A stretch of DNA of 64,000 bases from Bacteroides intestinalis (lineage in GTDB: Bacteria > Bacteroidota > Bacteroidia > Bacteroidales > Bacteroidaceae), in NCBI RefSeq assembly GCF_003464595.1, contig NZ_QRZF01000002.1, forward strand, positions 230,052-294,051. The letters are read 5' to 3'. Shown one piece after another: positions 40,923 through 48,877 of this stretch. Each line of letters begins with the position of its first letter. Positions within the stretch are counted from its first letter, which is position 1. Position numbers and translations under genes: made by a program. The notes under the pieces were generated by a model that saw only the letters and a list, made by a program, of their open reading frames with translations, searched no databases and was not told the origin of the DNA.

Positions 40923-41990
40923 TTAATAGTGGTAATCGGGCTTGAAGGAATACTTCCTGCCGTTTTCCTGTACTATCATCCGTTTGTTGCGCAGCATGGT
41001 GATAAGTGCCACTGCATTCTGGTGATTCAGCCTAACCCCCTCTGCCAGATAAGTCTTGATTAAGGTGTCTTCCAGCTCCTTGTAGCCGTATTCCTCTTTC
41101 AGTGCAAAAGCGGCTTCCAGTGCGGCACGGTGCTGCGGTTCTGAAATATCCTTGTAAGGGTCAAACTTTTCCACCGAGGGTCTTCCCGGCTTCCTTACTT
41201 CCGGCTTGTAACCTTCCGCAAGTTCGGGCAGGGCTCGGTCGTTGATGCGGAATGCAAAAGGCTCGAAATCCATCGCCCGGATGTGCATGGCGGAAACATG
41301 GCTGATGTCGCTGTTCCCCTTGTCCTTTTCCACCAGCAGGACTGTTTCTGCCTTGTTGTTCAGTTCCGTACCGATGTGCCCTCTTGCGTTCTCATCCCCC
41401 TTGTTCTGATGCAGTATCGTATGGATATGAATCTGCCTGTCGTCCGTCCACTGCATCAGCTTGGATATGATGCGGGTGGATTCACCGGGGCTGTTGATGT
41501 CGTACACCATATCCCGGATGCCGTCTATGATGACCAGCCCAATATCCGGTGAGTGGTAGATAGCCTGTTCTACAATGCTGATGCGCTGTTCCGGGGTGTA
41601 TTTTCTCAAAGCGAGAAACTCCAGATAACCGCTGTCCCTGTCGTCGGGCAATCCTGCCATCCGCAGAATCCGCTTCATCACTTTCAGGCAGTGGTAGGGG
41701 CTTTGCTCCGTATCTATATAAAGCACTTTCCGCTTTTCCTCGGGCAGTTCAGCCGCATATCGTAACACGGTACTGTTCTTCAATGCAGCGGCTACGATAG
41801 CCGATACATTGAAGGTTTTCTTGCTCTTGGCTTTGCCGATGGATGCGCTGAAATTGCCCAGCGTCCCGATGACAGAGCCGTGTACTTTCAGAATTTCGGG
41901 GGCTTTTTCGTAGCATCTTGACAGACTTAGCCGGGATTCCTGCCAGAGGATAACGGCTTGTTCGGGTGATATTTCTTTTATATAGTCCAT
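40923..41990 (-). CDS. RepA-like AAA ATPase (NBU1 orf3-like)
   Basis: A 355-residue ATPase of the RepA/AAA_25 type. Walker A region FSASIGKAKSKKTF near residue 53, DTEQSPYHC (c.98), Walker B region IGLVIIDGIRDM (c.165), sensor region HTILHQNKGDENARGHIGTEL. Residues c.255-355 are a C-terminal winged-helix-like part. Members are hexameric helicases or related NTPases in plasmid and element replication. ATG 41990 is chosen because GGAGGTGATT lies directly upstream. Placed between the small DNA-binding gene and the primase, as orf3 is in NBU1, where this region is needed for excision. Confidence 0.85.
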   Translation of the reverse strand: MDYIKEISPEQAVILWQESRLSLSRCYEKAPEILKVHGSVIGTLGNFSASIGKAKSKKTFNVSAIVAAALKNSTVLRYAAELPEEKRKVLYIDTEQSPYHCLKVMKRILRMAGLPDDRDSGYLEFLALRKYTPEQRISIVEQAIYHSPDIGLVIIDGIRDMVYDINSPGESTRIISKLMQWTDDRQIHIHTILHQNKGDENARGHIGTELNNKAETVLLVEKDKGNSDISHVSAMHIRAMDFEPFAFRINDRALPELAEGYKPEVRKPGRPSVEKFDPYKDISEPQHRAALEAAFALKEEYGYKELEDTLIKTYLAEGVRLNHQNAVALITMLRNKRMIVQENGRKYSFKPDYHY

Positions 41991-42001
41991 AATCACCTCC
42001 T

Positions 42002-42310
42002 TTATCTGCGTCCTCCGGTTTTCTTTCCAGCCAGTTCCAGTGCCAGTTCCGCATCCACGATAATCTTGCGTCCAATCTGGGTAATGGCTTTGTCTATCTT
42101 TCCGCTTTTCTTGATGCGGTTGGCTGTGGGCAGGCTGCATCCGAAAAGCTTGGCTATGCCGAGTATGCCGTACACGTACTTTCTTTCCGTGTCGGTGGTT
42201 GGCTGCGGTTGCGCCTCTGCCTGTACCGAAGCGTGTCTGCTTAAAAAAAGGAACTCTTCGCCTGTCATCTGCCAGACGGGTTTCACTAACAGTTCTTTGA
42301 GATTGTTCAT
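42002..42310 (-). CDS. DUF3853 small DNA-binding protein (excisionase-like, orf2x-like)
   Basis: A 102-residue protein of the DUF3853 type. The C-terminal half (VYGILGIAKLFGCSLPTANRIKKSGKIDKAITQIGRKIIVD, shown in outline) is a MerR/excisionase-like winged helix. It likely acts as directionality or regulatory factor in excision, equivalent to orf2x of NBU1. ATG 42310 is chosen (MNNLKELL). A TAATTTTG promoter element lies at 42379-42386 on this strand with an 11-mer repeat next to it. Confidence 0.85.
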   Translation of the reverse strand: MNNLKELLVKPVWQMTGEEFLFLSRHASVQAEAQPQPTTDTERKYVYGILGIAKLFGCSLPTANRIKKSGKIDKAITQIGRKIIVDAELALELAGKKTGGRR

Positions 42311-42378
42311 CGTCCGTATGATTACTTGTTTGACAATAGCCCTGCGCACAGGCTGTTTTTTTCTGTTCTCGAACGATG

Positions 42379-42404
42379 CAAAATTAGGTAGGGTTTTGAG
42401 TGGT
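42379..42404 (-). promoter_or_regulatory. promoter and possible operator of the DUF3853-ATPase operon
   Basis: TAATTTTG (minus strand, 42379-42386) matches TAnnTTTG, 69 bases before the start codon. Immediately upstream, ACCACTCAAAA (42394-42404) repeats the stem sequence of the terminator at 42467-42492. Confidence 0.5.
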
Positions 42405-42459
42405 AAGTATGTGGATGATATAAACGGATTGTTTTGTTATATCGCTGAATATCAAGAAA

Positions 42460-42492
42460 TAAAAATACCACTCAAAAATTATTTTGAGTGGT
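42460..42492 (-). terminator. terminator of the int-orf2 transcript
   Basis: ACCACTCAAAA (42467-42477) pairs with TTTTGAGTGGT (42482-42492) around ATTA; the minus strand continues TATTTTTATTT. Confidence 0.75.
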
Positions 42493-42532
42493 ATAAGTGG
42501 TCATGTCGTAAAATATATTGGAATATCACGGG

Positions 42533-43594
42533 TTATCGGAATATTCCGTCCATTTCCTTGGCGAACTTTTGGTTGGGAATACTGGGTAAATCGGAGACGG
42601 GTTCCCTGTACTTGGACTTGTAATAGTCTTCATCAATATCCAGGTGTTTCAGGATGGCTTCCTTCCATTTGTCCTTATCCTGCTCTGGCAACTGCTCCTT
42701 CATCAGGGAAATCAGATAGCATACCCGTATCTTTTCCCTTGGCTTTATTTTCAGTACGCACTGGCAGGGATGCAGATTCATGCAGGCATAGAAATCCGGT
42801 GCGGTAATGTCTTCAAACTGTTCCCCTACACAAATTTCATGAATGAGGGAAATCAGTTTCATGCTGAAATATTCAGGCAATCCGGCAGTCGTAGCTGTAG
42901 CCGATGCGGTTGCCGTTTCTGTTTCTGGCTGGCTGTCTGTACGGCTCTGCCTGTCTGCTTCGTTCGGTTGGTTTTCTTCGTCCGGTACATATTTGGTCAG
43001 GATGCCCATGAAGTGTAAGCTAAGCAGGTAGATGTCGTCGCAACGGTTTTTCATGTATTGCCGGGCTTCTTTCCAGAGAAGGGTTTGCTGCTCATAAAGA
43101 TGGTCCAGCTGGGCTTTCTCCCTTTCATATTCAGCCTTGCAACGCTCATATTCTCTTTCCGCCAGCTTTTCTTCTTCGGGTGTATGCTCTCGGTAGCCAA
43201 TGGTATCATAGCGGTTGTTGGCTTCGTTCATCGGTTTGCGTAGCCTGTTTACCACTTCCATCTCTTCCTTGATGGCTTCCTTGTAGCTGTCTGCGTATTG
43301 GTTGCATACACGCATAATCACTTCATCATGGGGAAGGCTGTAAGCTTCATAAAGCCGTGTGTATTCTCTGACTTCCTTTTTCAGACTTTTCAGCAGCAGG
43401 GTACATGGTTCTGGCGGTGTATGCAGCACCAGTTCAAGGATAGCTTGTTCAAAAGCCTTTATATCGCTCCATTCCGAGTAGAAATCAACGATGAATTTCT
43501 GCTTTTCAAAAGAGAAAGTATGGCTTACAATCCAGTCTTTGCTGATTCTGTTCAGCTCTCCGTATTGGGGTATGAGGGTTGTTATCGTATTCAT
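42533..43594 (-). CDS. NBU-type conserved protein (orf2-like)
   Basis: A 353-residue soluble protein, largely helical, with a coiled-coil region in the middle (c.110-170; EEEKLAEREYERCKAEYEREKAQL in outline) and an alanine/threonine-rich linker (c.215-240) before a C-terminal domain. It starts two bases before the integrase stop region and is thus translationally coupled to int. By position it matches orf2 of NBU1, which is required for excision. No enzymatic motif is visible. Confidence 0.7.
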   Translation of the reverse strand: MNTITTLIPQYGELNRISKDWIVSHTFSFEKQKFIVDFYSEWSDIKAFEQAILELVLHTPPEPCTLLLKSLKKEVREYTRLYEAYSLPHDEVIMRVCNQYADSYKEAIKEEMEVVNRLRKPMNEANNRYDTIGYREHTPEEEKLAEREYERCKAEYEREKAQLDHLYEQQTLLWKEARQYMKNRCDDIYLLSLHFMGILTKYVPDEENQPNEADRQSRTDSQPETETATASATATTAGLPEYFSMKLISLIHEICVGEQFEDITAPDFYACMNLHPCQCVLKIKPREKIRVCYLISLMKEQLPEQDKDKWKEAILKHLDIDEDYYKSKYREPVSDLPSIPNQKFAKEMDGIFR

Positions 43595-43596
43595 GT

Positions 43597-44889
43597 TTAT
43601 AGGAGATTAAATTTGTTCATTGCCTGAATTTTGATGTCGTCTGCTATGTCAATGTAAGGTTTCATGGCTTTGTAGTCGCTATGCCCTGTCCATTTCATGA
43701 CCACTTGCACCGGAATGCCCAGAGCCAAAGCATTACAAATAAATGTGCGTCTGCCAGTATGGGTGCTCAACAAGGCATATTTAGGTGTGACTTCGTCTAT
43801 TCGTTCATTTCCCTTGTAGTAGGTTTCCCGTACAGGTTCGTCTATTTCTGCCAGTTCTCCTAACTCTTTCAAATACTCGTTCATCTTCTGATTACTTACC
43901 ACTGGCAATGCTTTATTGTTTTGGAAAGGAATATCTTTATATTTTTCAAGAATAGCTTTGCTGTGGTCATTCAGCTCAATAATAAGGCTGTCAGCCGTTT
44001 TGATGGTGGTAATTTCTATGTGTTCCTCTTTCACGTCGCTGCGTTTCAAGTTATACACATCAGAATGCCGAAGACCTGTGAAGCAACAAAATAATAAAAC
44101 ATCCCTTACTCTTTCAAGGTATTGTTTGGCAGCAGGTATCTGGCAGGCTCTGATTTTGTCCAATTCATTCCGGGTAAGGAATATTACTTTTTTCGGTGCA
44201 CTTTTCATTTTGGGCATGAATTTGTCATAAGCGGTGTTTTGATGATACCCTTTTCGGTTAGTCCAACGTAAAAACCATTTCAAGAACTTGATTTGCTTGG
44301 CTATGGAAGTGTTGCGCATATCTTTATCACTGCGTAAGTAATCTATATACTCATTGAAGTGTCTTTCCGTCCAGCTCTCAAATGTCGTGTTCGGATCAAA
44401 AGTTGCGATGTGCTTTTTTACTGTTGCAAACTTCTTTAGAGTAGAGGATGACCAGTCATTTTGTTTGCTGCATTCGGCAACAAACTCATCAAAGATTTTC
44501 ATGAAGTCTAATTTCACTTCCTCTTTCTCATGATGGCTCTCTTCCTTTTCTCCTTTCATTTTTAGATTGAAAGCCTCTTTGATTTGTGCAGGGGTGGGCA
44601 TTATGTCTTGTACTTCGAACTCCTTGAACACATTCTGTATCTCGGTGTATTGACGCAGTAGTTCGGTGTTGATTTCTGATGCGCTTTGTTTCAGCTTATT
44701 GGTACAGCCGTTTCTTACCCGTTGCTTGTCTGCATCCCATTTCTCCATATCAATCCGATAGCCTGTTGTAAACTCAATCCGTTGGCTTGCAAAAACGACA
44801 CGCATACGGATGGGTACATTTTGAGTGATAGGAATGCCATCTTTTTTACGGTTTTCCAGTGCGAAGATGATATTTCTCTTGATGTTCAT
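43597..44889 (-). CDS. int: tyrosine site-specific integrase
   Basis: A 430-residue recombinase. N-terminal arm-binding domain (c.1-110), SAM-like core-binding domain (c.125-225), catalytic domain with R274 (FTGLRHSD), H377-R380 (STHTGRR), H403 (WTGHSD) and nucleophile Y412 (KPYIDIAD). It would insert and excise the element at the 3' end of ssrA. It starts 158 bases from attR, with arm-type repeats in between, the normal layout for NBU1-class integrases. The coding end abuts the orf2-like gene (two bases apart). Confidence 0.95.
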   Translation of the reverse strand: MNIKRNIIFALENRKKDGIPITQNVPIRMRVVFASQRIEFTTGYRIDMEKWDADKQRVRNGCTNKLKQSASEINTELLRQYTEIQNVFKEFEVQDIMPTPAQIKEAFNLKMKGEKEESHHEKEEVKLDFMKIFDEFVAECSKQNDWSSSTLKKFATVKKHIATFDPNTTFESWTERHFNEYIDYLRSDKDMRNTSIAKQIKFLKWFLRWTNRKGYHQNTAYDKFMPKMKSAPKKVIFLTRNELDKIRACQIPAAKQYLERVRDVLLFCCFTGLRHSDVYNLKRSDVKEEHIEITTIKTADSLIIELNDHSKAILEKYKDIPFQNNKALPVVSNQKMNEYLKELGELAEIDEPVRETYYKGNERIDEVTPKYALLSTHTGRRTFICNALALGIPVQVVMKWTGHSDYKAMKPYIDIADDIKIQAMNKFNLL

Positions 44890-44894
44890 AAACT

Positions 44895-44930
44895 GGGTGT
44901 ATTTGAAAAGTTACACCCAAAAGTACACCC
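44895..44930. repeat. integrase arm-type repeats, right end
   Basis: TACACCC at 44912-44918 and 44924-44930 (12-base period, as at the left end), plus an inverted copy GGGTGTA at 44895-44901. They lie between int and attR and overlap the probable int promoter, so the integrase could repress its own gene. Confidence 0.6.
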
Positions 44931-45047
44931 AATAATTGAGATATGCAATGATATTAAGAGATATTTAGATAGATGATAGCTAAATATAACTATTTAATAA
45001 TCTGATGTTTGATAGATTATGATATTTTATAAAAAGGTTCGAGAGAC

Positions 45048-45062
45048 TCCCTCCAGCTCCAC
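45048..45062 (+). repeat. right attachment site (attR) with the displaced ssrA 3' end
   Basis: TCCCTCCAGCTCCAC identical to attL, followed by the encoded CA of the original CCA end and then chromosomal DNA. Confidence 0.85.
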
Positions 45063-45074
45063 CAATAAAAATGG

Positions 45075-45112
45075 GAAGTCCTTGAACTGTTAAAGTTCAG
45101 GGACTTTTGTTT
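45075..45112 (+). terminator. native ssrA terminator, displaced by the element
   Basis: AAGTCC-TTGAACT pairs with AAGTTCA-GGGACTT around GTTA and is followed by TTGTTTT. It stands 13 bases beyond the right attachment site, where it would have ended ssrA before integration. The remaining bases to 45285 hold no gene I can support. Confidence 0.8.
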
Positions 45113-45285
45113 TACCAGATATTCTCTCTTACTTTCCAACTTTTTAGTCCCTCTTAATTGAAGTATCCAGTTTGTATTCTCTTTTGAATTCAGTTCTGTT
45201 AAACAAAAGTAATCGGACAGTATAAAGTTTTCTTTTTAGACTATCTTTTTTTATTTTTGGGAAGATATAATAAGCAGATAAGGTT

Positions 45286-46677
45286 ATGAAAACGAATACA
45301 TTGGTCGGAATCCTGTTGTGTTTTCTCATGGGGTGTGTAAATAAGACACAAAAAACAACCGTTGCAGATAAAGCGGACTCTGCTACGAACATAACTATCT
45401 TGGATGAAAAAGCTTATGAAGCTGCTGTTGATCAATCAGCAGGATGGGAGATCATTAAAAATTTAAGTAAAATATATGGAGAGGATCCGAATGTCATAGG
45501 AGATTTCATTGGTGCTCCACGTTGTCCTGCTTTTCTGGAAGGTCTTTTTTTTGAAGGTTCTACACTGTATTTTCAAGTGCGTGGAGATACGCTGCAAGCT
45601 CGGCATATATTAGAGAAAGCTGCAGGTAATAGAGCTTTCCGTTTGGAAGAAATAACCGAAGGCAATTACTCACAACAACAACTCAATAATATTTTAGATG
45701 AATTGAACCGTCGATATGATGCGCTGACTGATAAGAATCTGAAAAGTAACATGATAAGCTGGGGCATGGGTTTGCGATATATTGAAGTCCGTTTCATTCT
45801 TAATACTCCTGAAGCCCGTCAAGCCTTTCGTAAGAAACTTATGGATTCTCCCGCCATCCGTTTCGAAGGACCGGAACGGCCAAGACCGAATGGACGTATC
45901 GGTGTTACGGATACATTCGGCATCTCTCTGCGTCCGGAATATTCTGTTTATTCCAATAGCGCATCCACAGCCTCTTTTGTATTATTGAATCAAGGTGATA
46001 AAGAAGTTATGTGTGGTGAACATTATTCCGTTACCTTTGAGGATGAAGACGGAACCTGGCGTGAATTGCCTATCAATGATGCGGCTGTAGATATAGGATA
46101 TATAATTTGCCCTGGTGGACATAGACAGTTTACAGCCCGTCTATATCCGCATATCCATCCTAATAAGCCGGGACGCTATCGCTTTTTCTATGATGTGAGC
46201 TTGACTGCCACACATACTAACTTTACGATGATGACCGAATTTCGTTTGACAGATAACCAACAGGAGTTGGAGCAGGCTATTAAAATGAAGATACCCGAAG
46301 AACCGGCGGGTTATGGAGTTCGATATATTCCTGTTCAGGAAGATCCATTAGAAGATAACTATATTTATCAGGTGGTGGAAGAAATGCCTGAATTTCCCGG
46401 AGGGCTACTGGCTGCGGTAGAGTACCTCCGTACAAATATTCGTTATCCGAAAACTGCTTTGCAGGACAGCGTTCAGGGAAGAGTTATCGTCCAGGTTGTT
46501 ATCTTGGAAGATGGAAGCCCTGTTCAGGCACAACTGATACGTAGCGTTGACCCTAGGTTGGATAGGGAAGCACTTCGCGTAGTCCAGTCCATGCCGAAAT
46601 GGATTCCCGGTAAACAACAAGGCAGAGTTGTGAAAGTGAGATACACACTACCTGTAGTGTTTAAACTGCCACAGTAG
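45286..46677 (+). CDS. lipoprotein with Ig-like and TonB C-terminal domains
   Basis: A 463-residue lipoprotein (lipobox LMGC, cysteine 17). Residues c.40-200 are an alpha/beta part of unknown type, c.205-325 form an Ig-like beta domain (VYSNSASTASFVLLNQGDKEV..., PNKPGRYRFFYDVSLT), and c.365-463 is a TonB-C domain (EMPEFPGGLLAAVEYLR, GRVIVQVVILEDGSPVQ, DREALRVVQSMPKWIPGKQQG). TonB-C domains contact outer membrane receptors or outer membrane partners; here the domain is attached to a lipoprotein with no membrane helix for ExbBD, so energy transduction is unlikely. First chromosomal gene right of the element. Confidence 0.8.
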   Translation: MKTNTLVGILLCFLMGCVNKTQKTTVADKADSATNITILDEKAYEAAVDQSAGWEIIKNLSKIYGEDPNVIGDFIGAPRCPAFLEGLFFEGSTLYFQVRGDTLQARHILEKAAGNRAFRLEEITEGNYSQQQLNNILDELNRRYDALTDKNLKSNMISWGMGLRYIEVRFILNTPEARQAFRKKLMDSPAIRFEGPERPRPNGRIGVTDTFGISLRPEYSVYSNSASTASFVLLNQGDKEVMCGEHYSVTFEDEDGTWRELPINDAAVDIGYIICPGGHRQFTARLYPHIHPNKPGRYRFFYDVSLTATHTNFTMMTEFRLTDNQQELEQAIKMKIPEEPAGYGVRYIPVQEDPLEDNYIYQVVEEMPEFPGGLLAAVEYLRTNIRYPKTALQDSVQGRVIVQVVILEDGSPVQAQLIRSVDPRLDREALRVVQSMPKWIPGKQQGRVVKVRYTLPVVFKLPQ

Positions 46678-46822
46678 GTAATAGCTGTCGATTGTAAAGC
46701 TGTAATCTCTGTTTACGTAAAGGTTTACGTACCTTTTTGCTTTCTTTCCTTTTCCTTTTACATGCAATTCTTCTACTTTTGGCCATGTAAATCTATTTAA
46801 AACCAATTCTAATATTATATTT

Positions 46823-48484
46823 ATGGAAAGAAGCCTCTTTAAATTTGCTCTACTGGGAGTCATGCTCCTGATCAGTCATTCCTCTTTTTCACAAATAACG
46901 GAACGGGAACGTCCTGCGGAATGGAAACAATTAGTGAAAGGCGCCCGCTTTATGGATCGCTTCCTGCCGATGAAGGGAAATGTACTTTCCTCCGATACAT
47001 GGGGTGCTGACTGTGTGCTTCCACGTTATGTAGATAATGGCATTGAAGACGGTATCTGGTCCTATTGGGGCGGAAATATCCGAAAAGGCGAAGACGGTAA
47101 ATATCATCTATTTGTCTGTGGCTGGCTGGAATGTTCACCTAAAGGACACATGGAATGGCCTAACTCATACGTATTTCATACCGTAAGCGATAATCTGACA
47201 GGGCCTTTCAAGCCTGTTCGTATCATAGGTAAAGGGCATAATCCTGAAATGTTCCGTGCTAAAGATCGTCGGTATGTTGTCTATGTGATTGATGGACGTT
47301 ATGTATCCGATGATCTGAATGGAAAATGGGAATATGGAAAGTTTGATTTCAATGCACGCGACCGCCGTATTATCGAAGGCCTGTCTAATCTTTCATTTGC
47401 CCAGCGTGAAGACAGCTCTTATGTGATGGTCTGTCGTGGTGGTGGTATCTGGGTTAGCAGAGATGGATTATCGGAATACAATCAACTGACCGACAGACGG
47501 GTTTATCCGGATGTGGACGGTCGGTTTGAAGATCCGGTAATCTGGCGCGATCATATTCAGTATCACCTGATTGTTAATGATTGGCTGGGACGTATTGCTT
47601 TCTATCTTCGTTCAAAGGATGGAGTGAACTGGGTGGTCGATCCGGGTGAAGCTTATATGCCGGGAGTTGCTGTACATGCAGACGGACAAGCGGAAGACTG
47701 GTTCAAATATGAACGCCTTAAAGTGTATCAGGATAAATACGGACGTGCCATTCAGGCTAATTTTGCGGTAATCGATACGCTTAAAAACGAAGATAAACCT
47801 TTTGATCACCATAGCTCAAAGAATATTAGTATTCCCTTGAATCCGGGATTGTTGCTTACCATATTGGACGAGAAACCTATCACCTCGGGCACAAAAACAA
47901 TTCGTGTGAAGATACAAGCGGAAGAAGGCTTCAATCCCCAGACAGATATAGATGTGAATTCCTTGCGTTTCGGTGCTTCTGAAGAAGTGAATTATGGCAG
48001 AGGCTGTCAGGTATTGACCACAGAAAATGCGGGCAAGGATTTGATTGTAACTTTCAATGGCAAAGGAAATGGTATCACTAAAGATGAATTCGCCCCGAAG
48101 TTGATTGGAAAATACAAAGACGGAAGAATGCTTTACGGGTATGCGCGTTTGCCATACATTGATTATATAGAACCGATCCTTTCAGCTCGTGCCCCAGTCT
48201 TTACCAAATCCGGAAAGGGACTGGAATGTACAGTGGAAGTACAGAATTTCGGTCAGGTAGAATCGAAGAAAGCATTGGTGGAAGTAGGGTACAAAAAGGA
48301 AGGGAAAACAATAAAAGTAGCTTCCGGTATGGTTCCGGCATTGAAGCCTTATGAAAAAACAGATCTATTGCTTTCTGTTAAGGATAGGTTTGAGGAAGGA
48401 AAAGAATATGATTTGATAGTGACACTCTATTCAGGCAAAAAAGTATTGTCAACATTTAATCTGAAAAAGAAAGTGTTGGAGTAA
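46823..48484 (+). CDS. secreted glycoside-hydrolase-like beta-propeller protein
   Basis: A 553-residue protein with a signal peptide (LLGVMLLISHSSFSQ). Residues c.45-350 have the repeating strands of a five-bladed propeller as in GH43/GH117-like enzymes: YWGGNIRKGEDGKYHLFVCGW, GHNPEMFRAKDRRYVVYVIDG, FEDPVIWRDHIQYHLIVNDW and HADGQAEDWFKYERLKVYQD in outline. The C-terminal c.200 residues are beta-sandwich-like. Substrate not readable. It stands alone, followed by a 22-nt repeat array. Confidence 0.75.
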   Translation: MERSLFKFALLGVMLLISHSSFSQITERERPAEWKQLVKGARFMDRFLPMKGNVLSSDTWGADCVLPRYVDNGIEDGIWSYWGGNIRKGEDGKYHLFVCGWLECSPKGHMEWPNSYVFHTVSDNLTGPFKPVRIIGKGHNPEMFRAKDRRYVVYVIDGRYVSDDLNGKWEYGKFDFNARDRRIIEGLSNLSFAQREDSSYVMVCRGGGIWVSRDGLSEYNQLTDRRVYPDVDGRFEDPVIWRDHIQYHLIVNDWLGRIAFYLRSKDGVNWVVDPGEAYMPGVAVHADGQAEDWFKYERLKVYQDKYGRAIQANFAVIDTLKNEDKPFDHHSSKNISIPLNPGLLLTILDEKPITSGTKTIRVKIQAEEGFNPQTDIDVNSLRFGASEEVNYGRGCQVLTTENAGKDLIVTFNGKGNGITKDEFAPKLIGKYKDGRMLYGYARLPYIDYIEPILSARAPVFTKSGKGLECTVEVQNFGQVESKKALVEVGYKKEGKTIKVASGMVPALKPYEKTDLLLSVKDRFEEGKEYDLIVTLYSGKKVLSTFNLKKKVLE

Positions 48485-48518
48485 TCAGAGAAAGCTATCG
48501 GTTTCGATGATTTGATAA

Positions 48519-48628
48519 GAGGATAAATATTCCGCTTACAAGGTATTAACTTCCTGTCGACAAGGTCTCAACTTCTTGTCAACAGGAAGTTAACTTTTTG
48601 TAAACAAGGAGTTGAGACCTTGTAATAT
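48519..48628. repeat. 22-nt degenerate tandem repeat with interleaved inverted repeats
   Basis: Five 22-base units start at 48519, 48541, 48563, 48585 and 48607. Most begin AGG or GGA, have TTCC/TTCT/TTTT at the centre and end ACA. Within it, TTAACTTCCTGTCGAC (48547-48562) pairs with GTCAACAGGAAGTTAA (48578-48593), and CAAGGTCTCAACT (48561-48573) pairs with AGTTGAGACCTTG (48610-48622), an interleaved order. The rest of this 393-base gap holds a promoter element at 48742 and a long leader. Confidence 0.75.
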
Positions 48629-48741
48629 GTTGATAAATAGATTCTTCCAGTTTTGCTCAATCCTGATATAAAAGATTCTGTTCGTAAGCGGATGATTGAA
48701 ATTATACCGTCAATATCTTTCGGAAACTTTCATTAAATTCC

Positions 48742-48749
48742 TATCTTTG
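48742..48749 (+). promoter_or_regulatory. -7 promoter element for the first L,D-transpeptidase gene
   Basis: TATCTTTG matches TAnnTTTG; it would give a leader of about 120 bases before ATG 48878. Confidence 0.55.
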
Positions 48750-48877
48750 CGAAAACCCGTATTACCTGAATGAGGTGAAACGATACTCGATGTTACTTCA
48801 TTATGTAATTGATTTCTATAAAGAGTCAACAATAACAGGCGGGTAGTCGTTATTAGGTTATAGTTAAATTTCATTTT

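Larger units (their letters stand above)
33711..45062. mobile_element. NBU1-like integrative mobilizable element in ssrA
   Basis: About 11.35 kb bounded by a 15-bp direct repeat of the ssrA 3' end. On the minus strand it has the gene order known from the Bacteroides element NBU1: tyrosine integrase, orf2-like gene, small helix-turn-helix gene (DUF3853, orf2x-like), ATPase (orf3-like), primase, oriT region and MOBV relaxase. It lacks its own conjugation machinery and would depend on a helper conjugative transposon. Unlike NBU1, which uses a leucine tRNA gene, it targets tmRNA. Cargo lies between the relaxase and attL: a second tmRNA gene and five protein genes. Confidence 0.9.
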
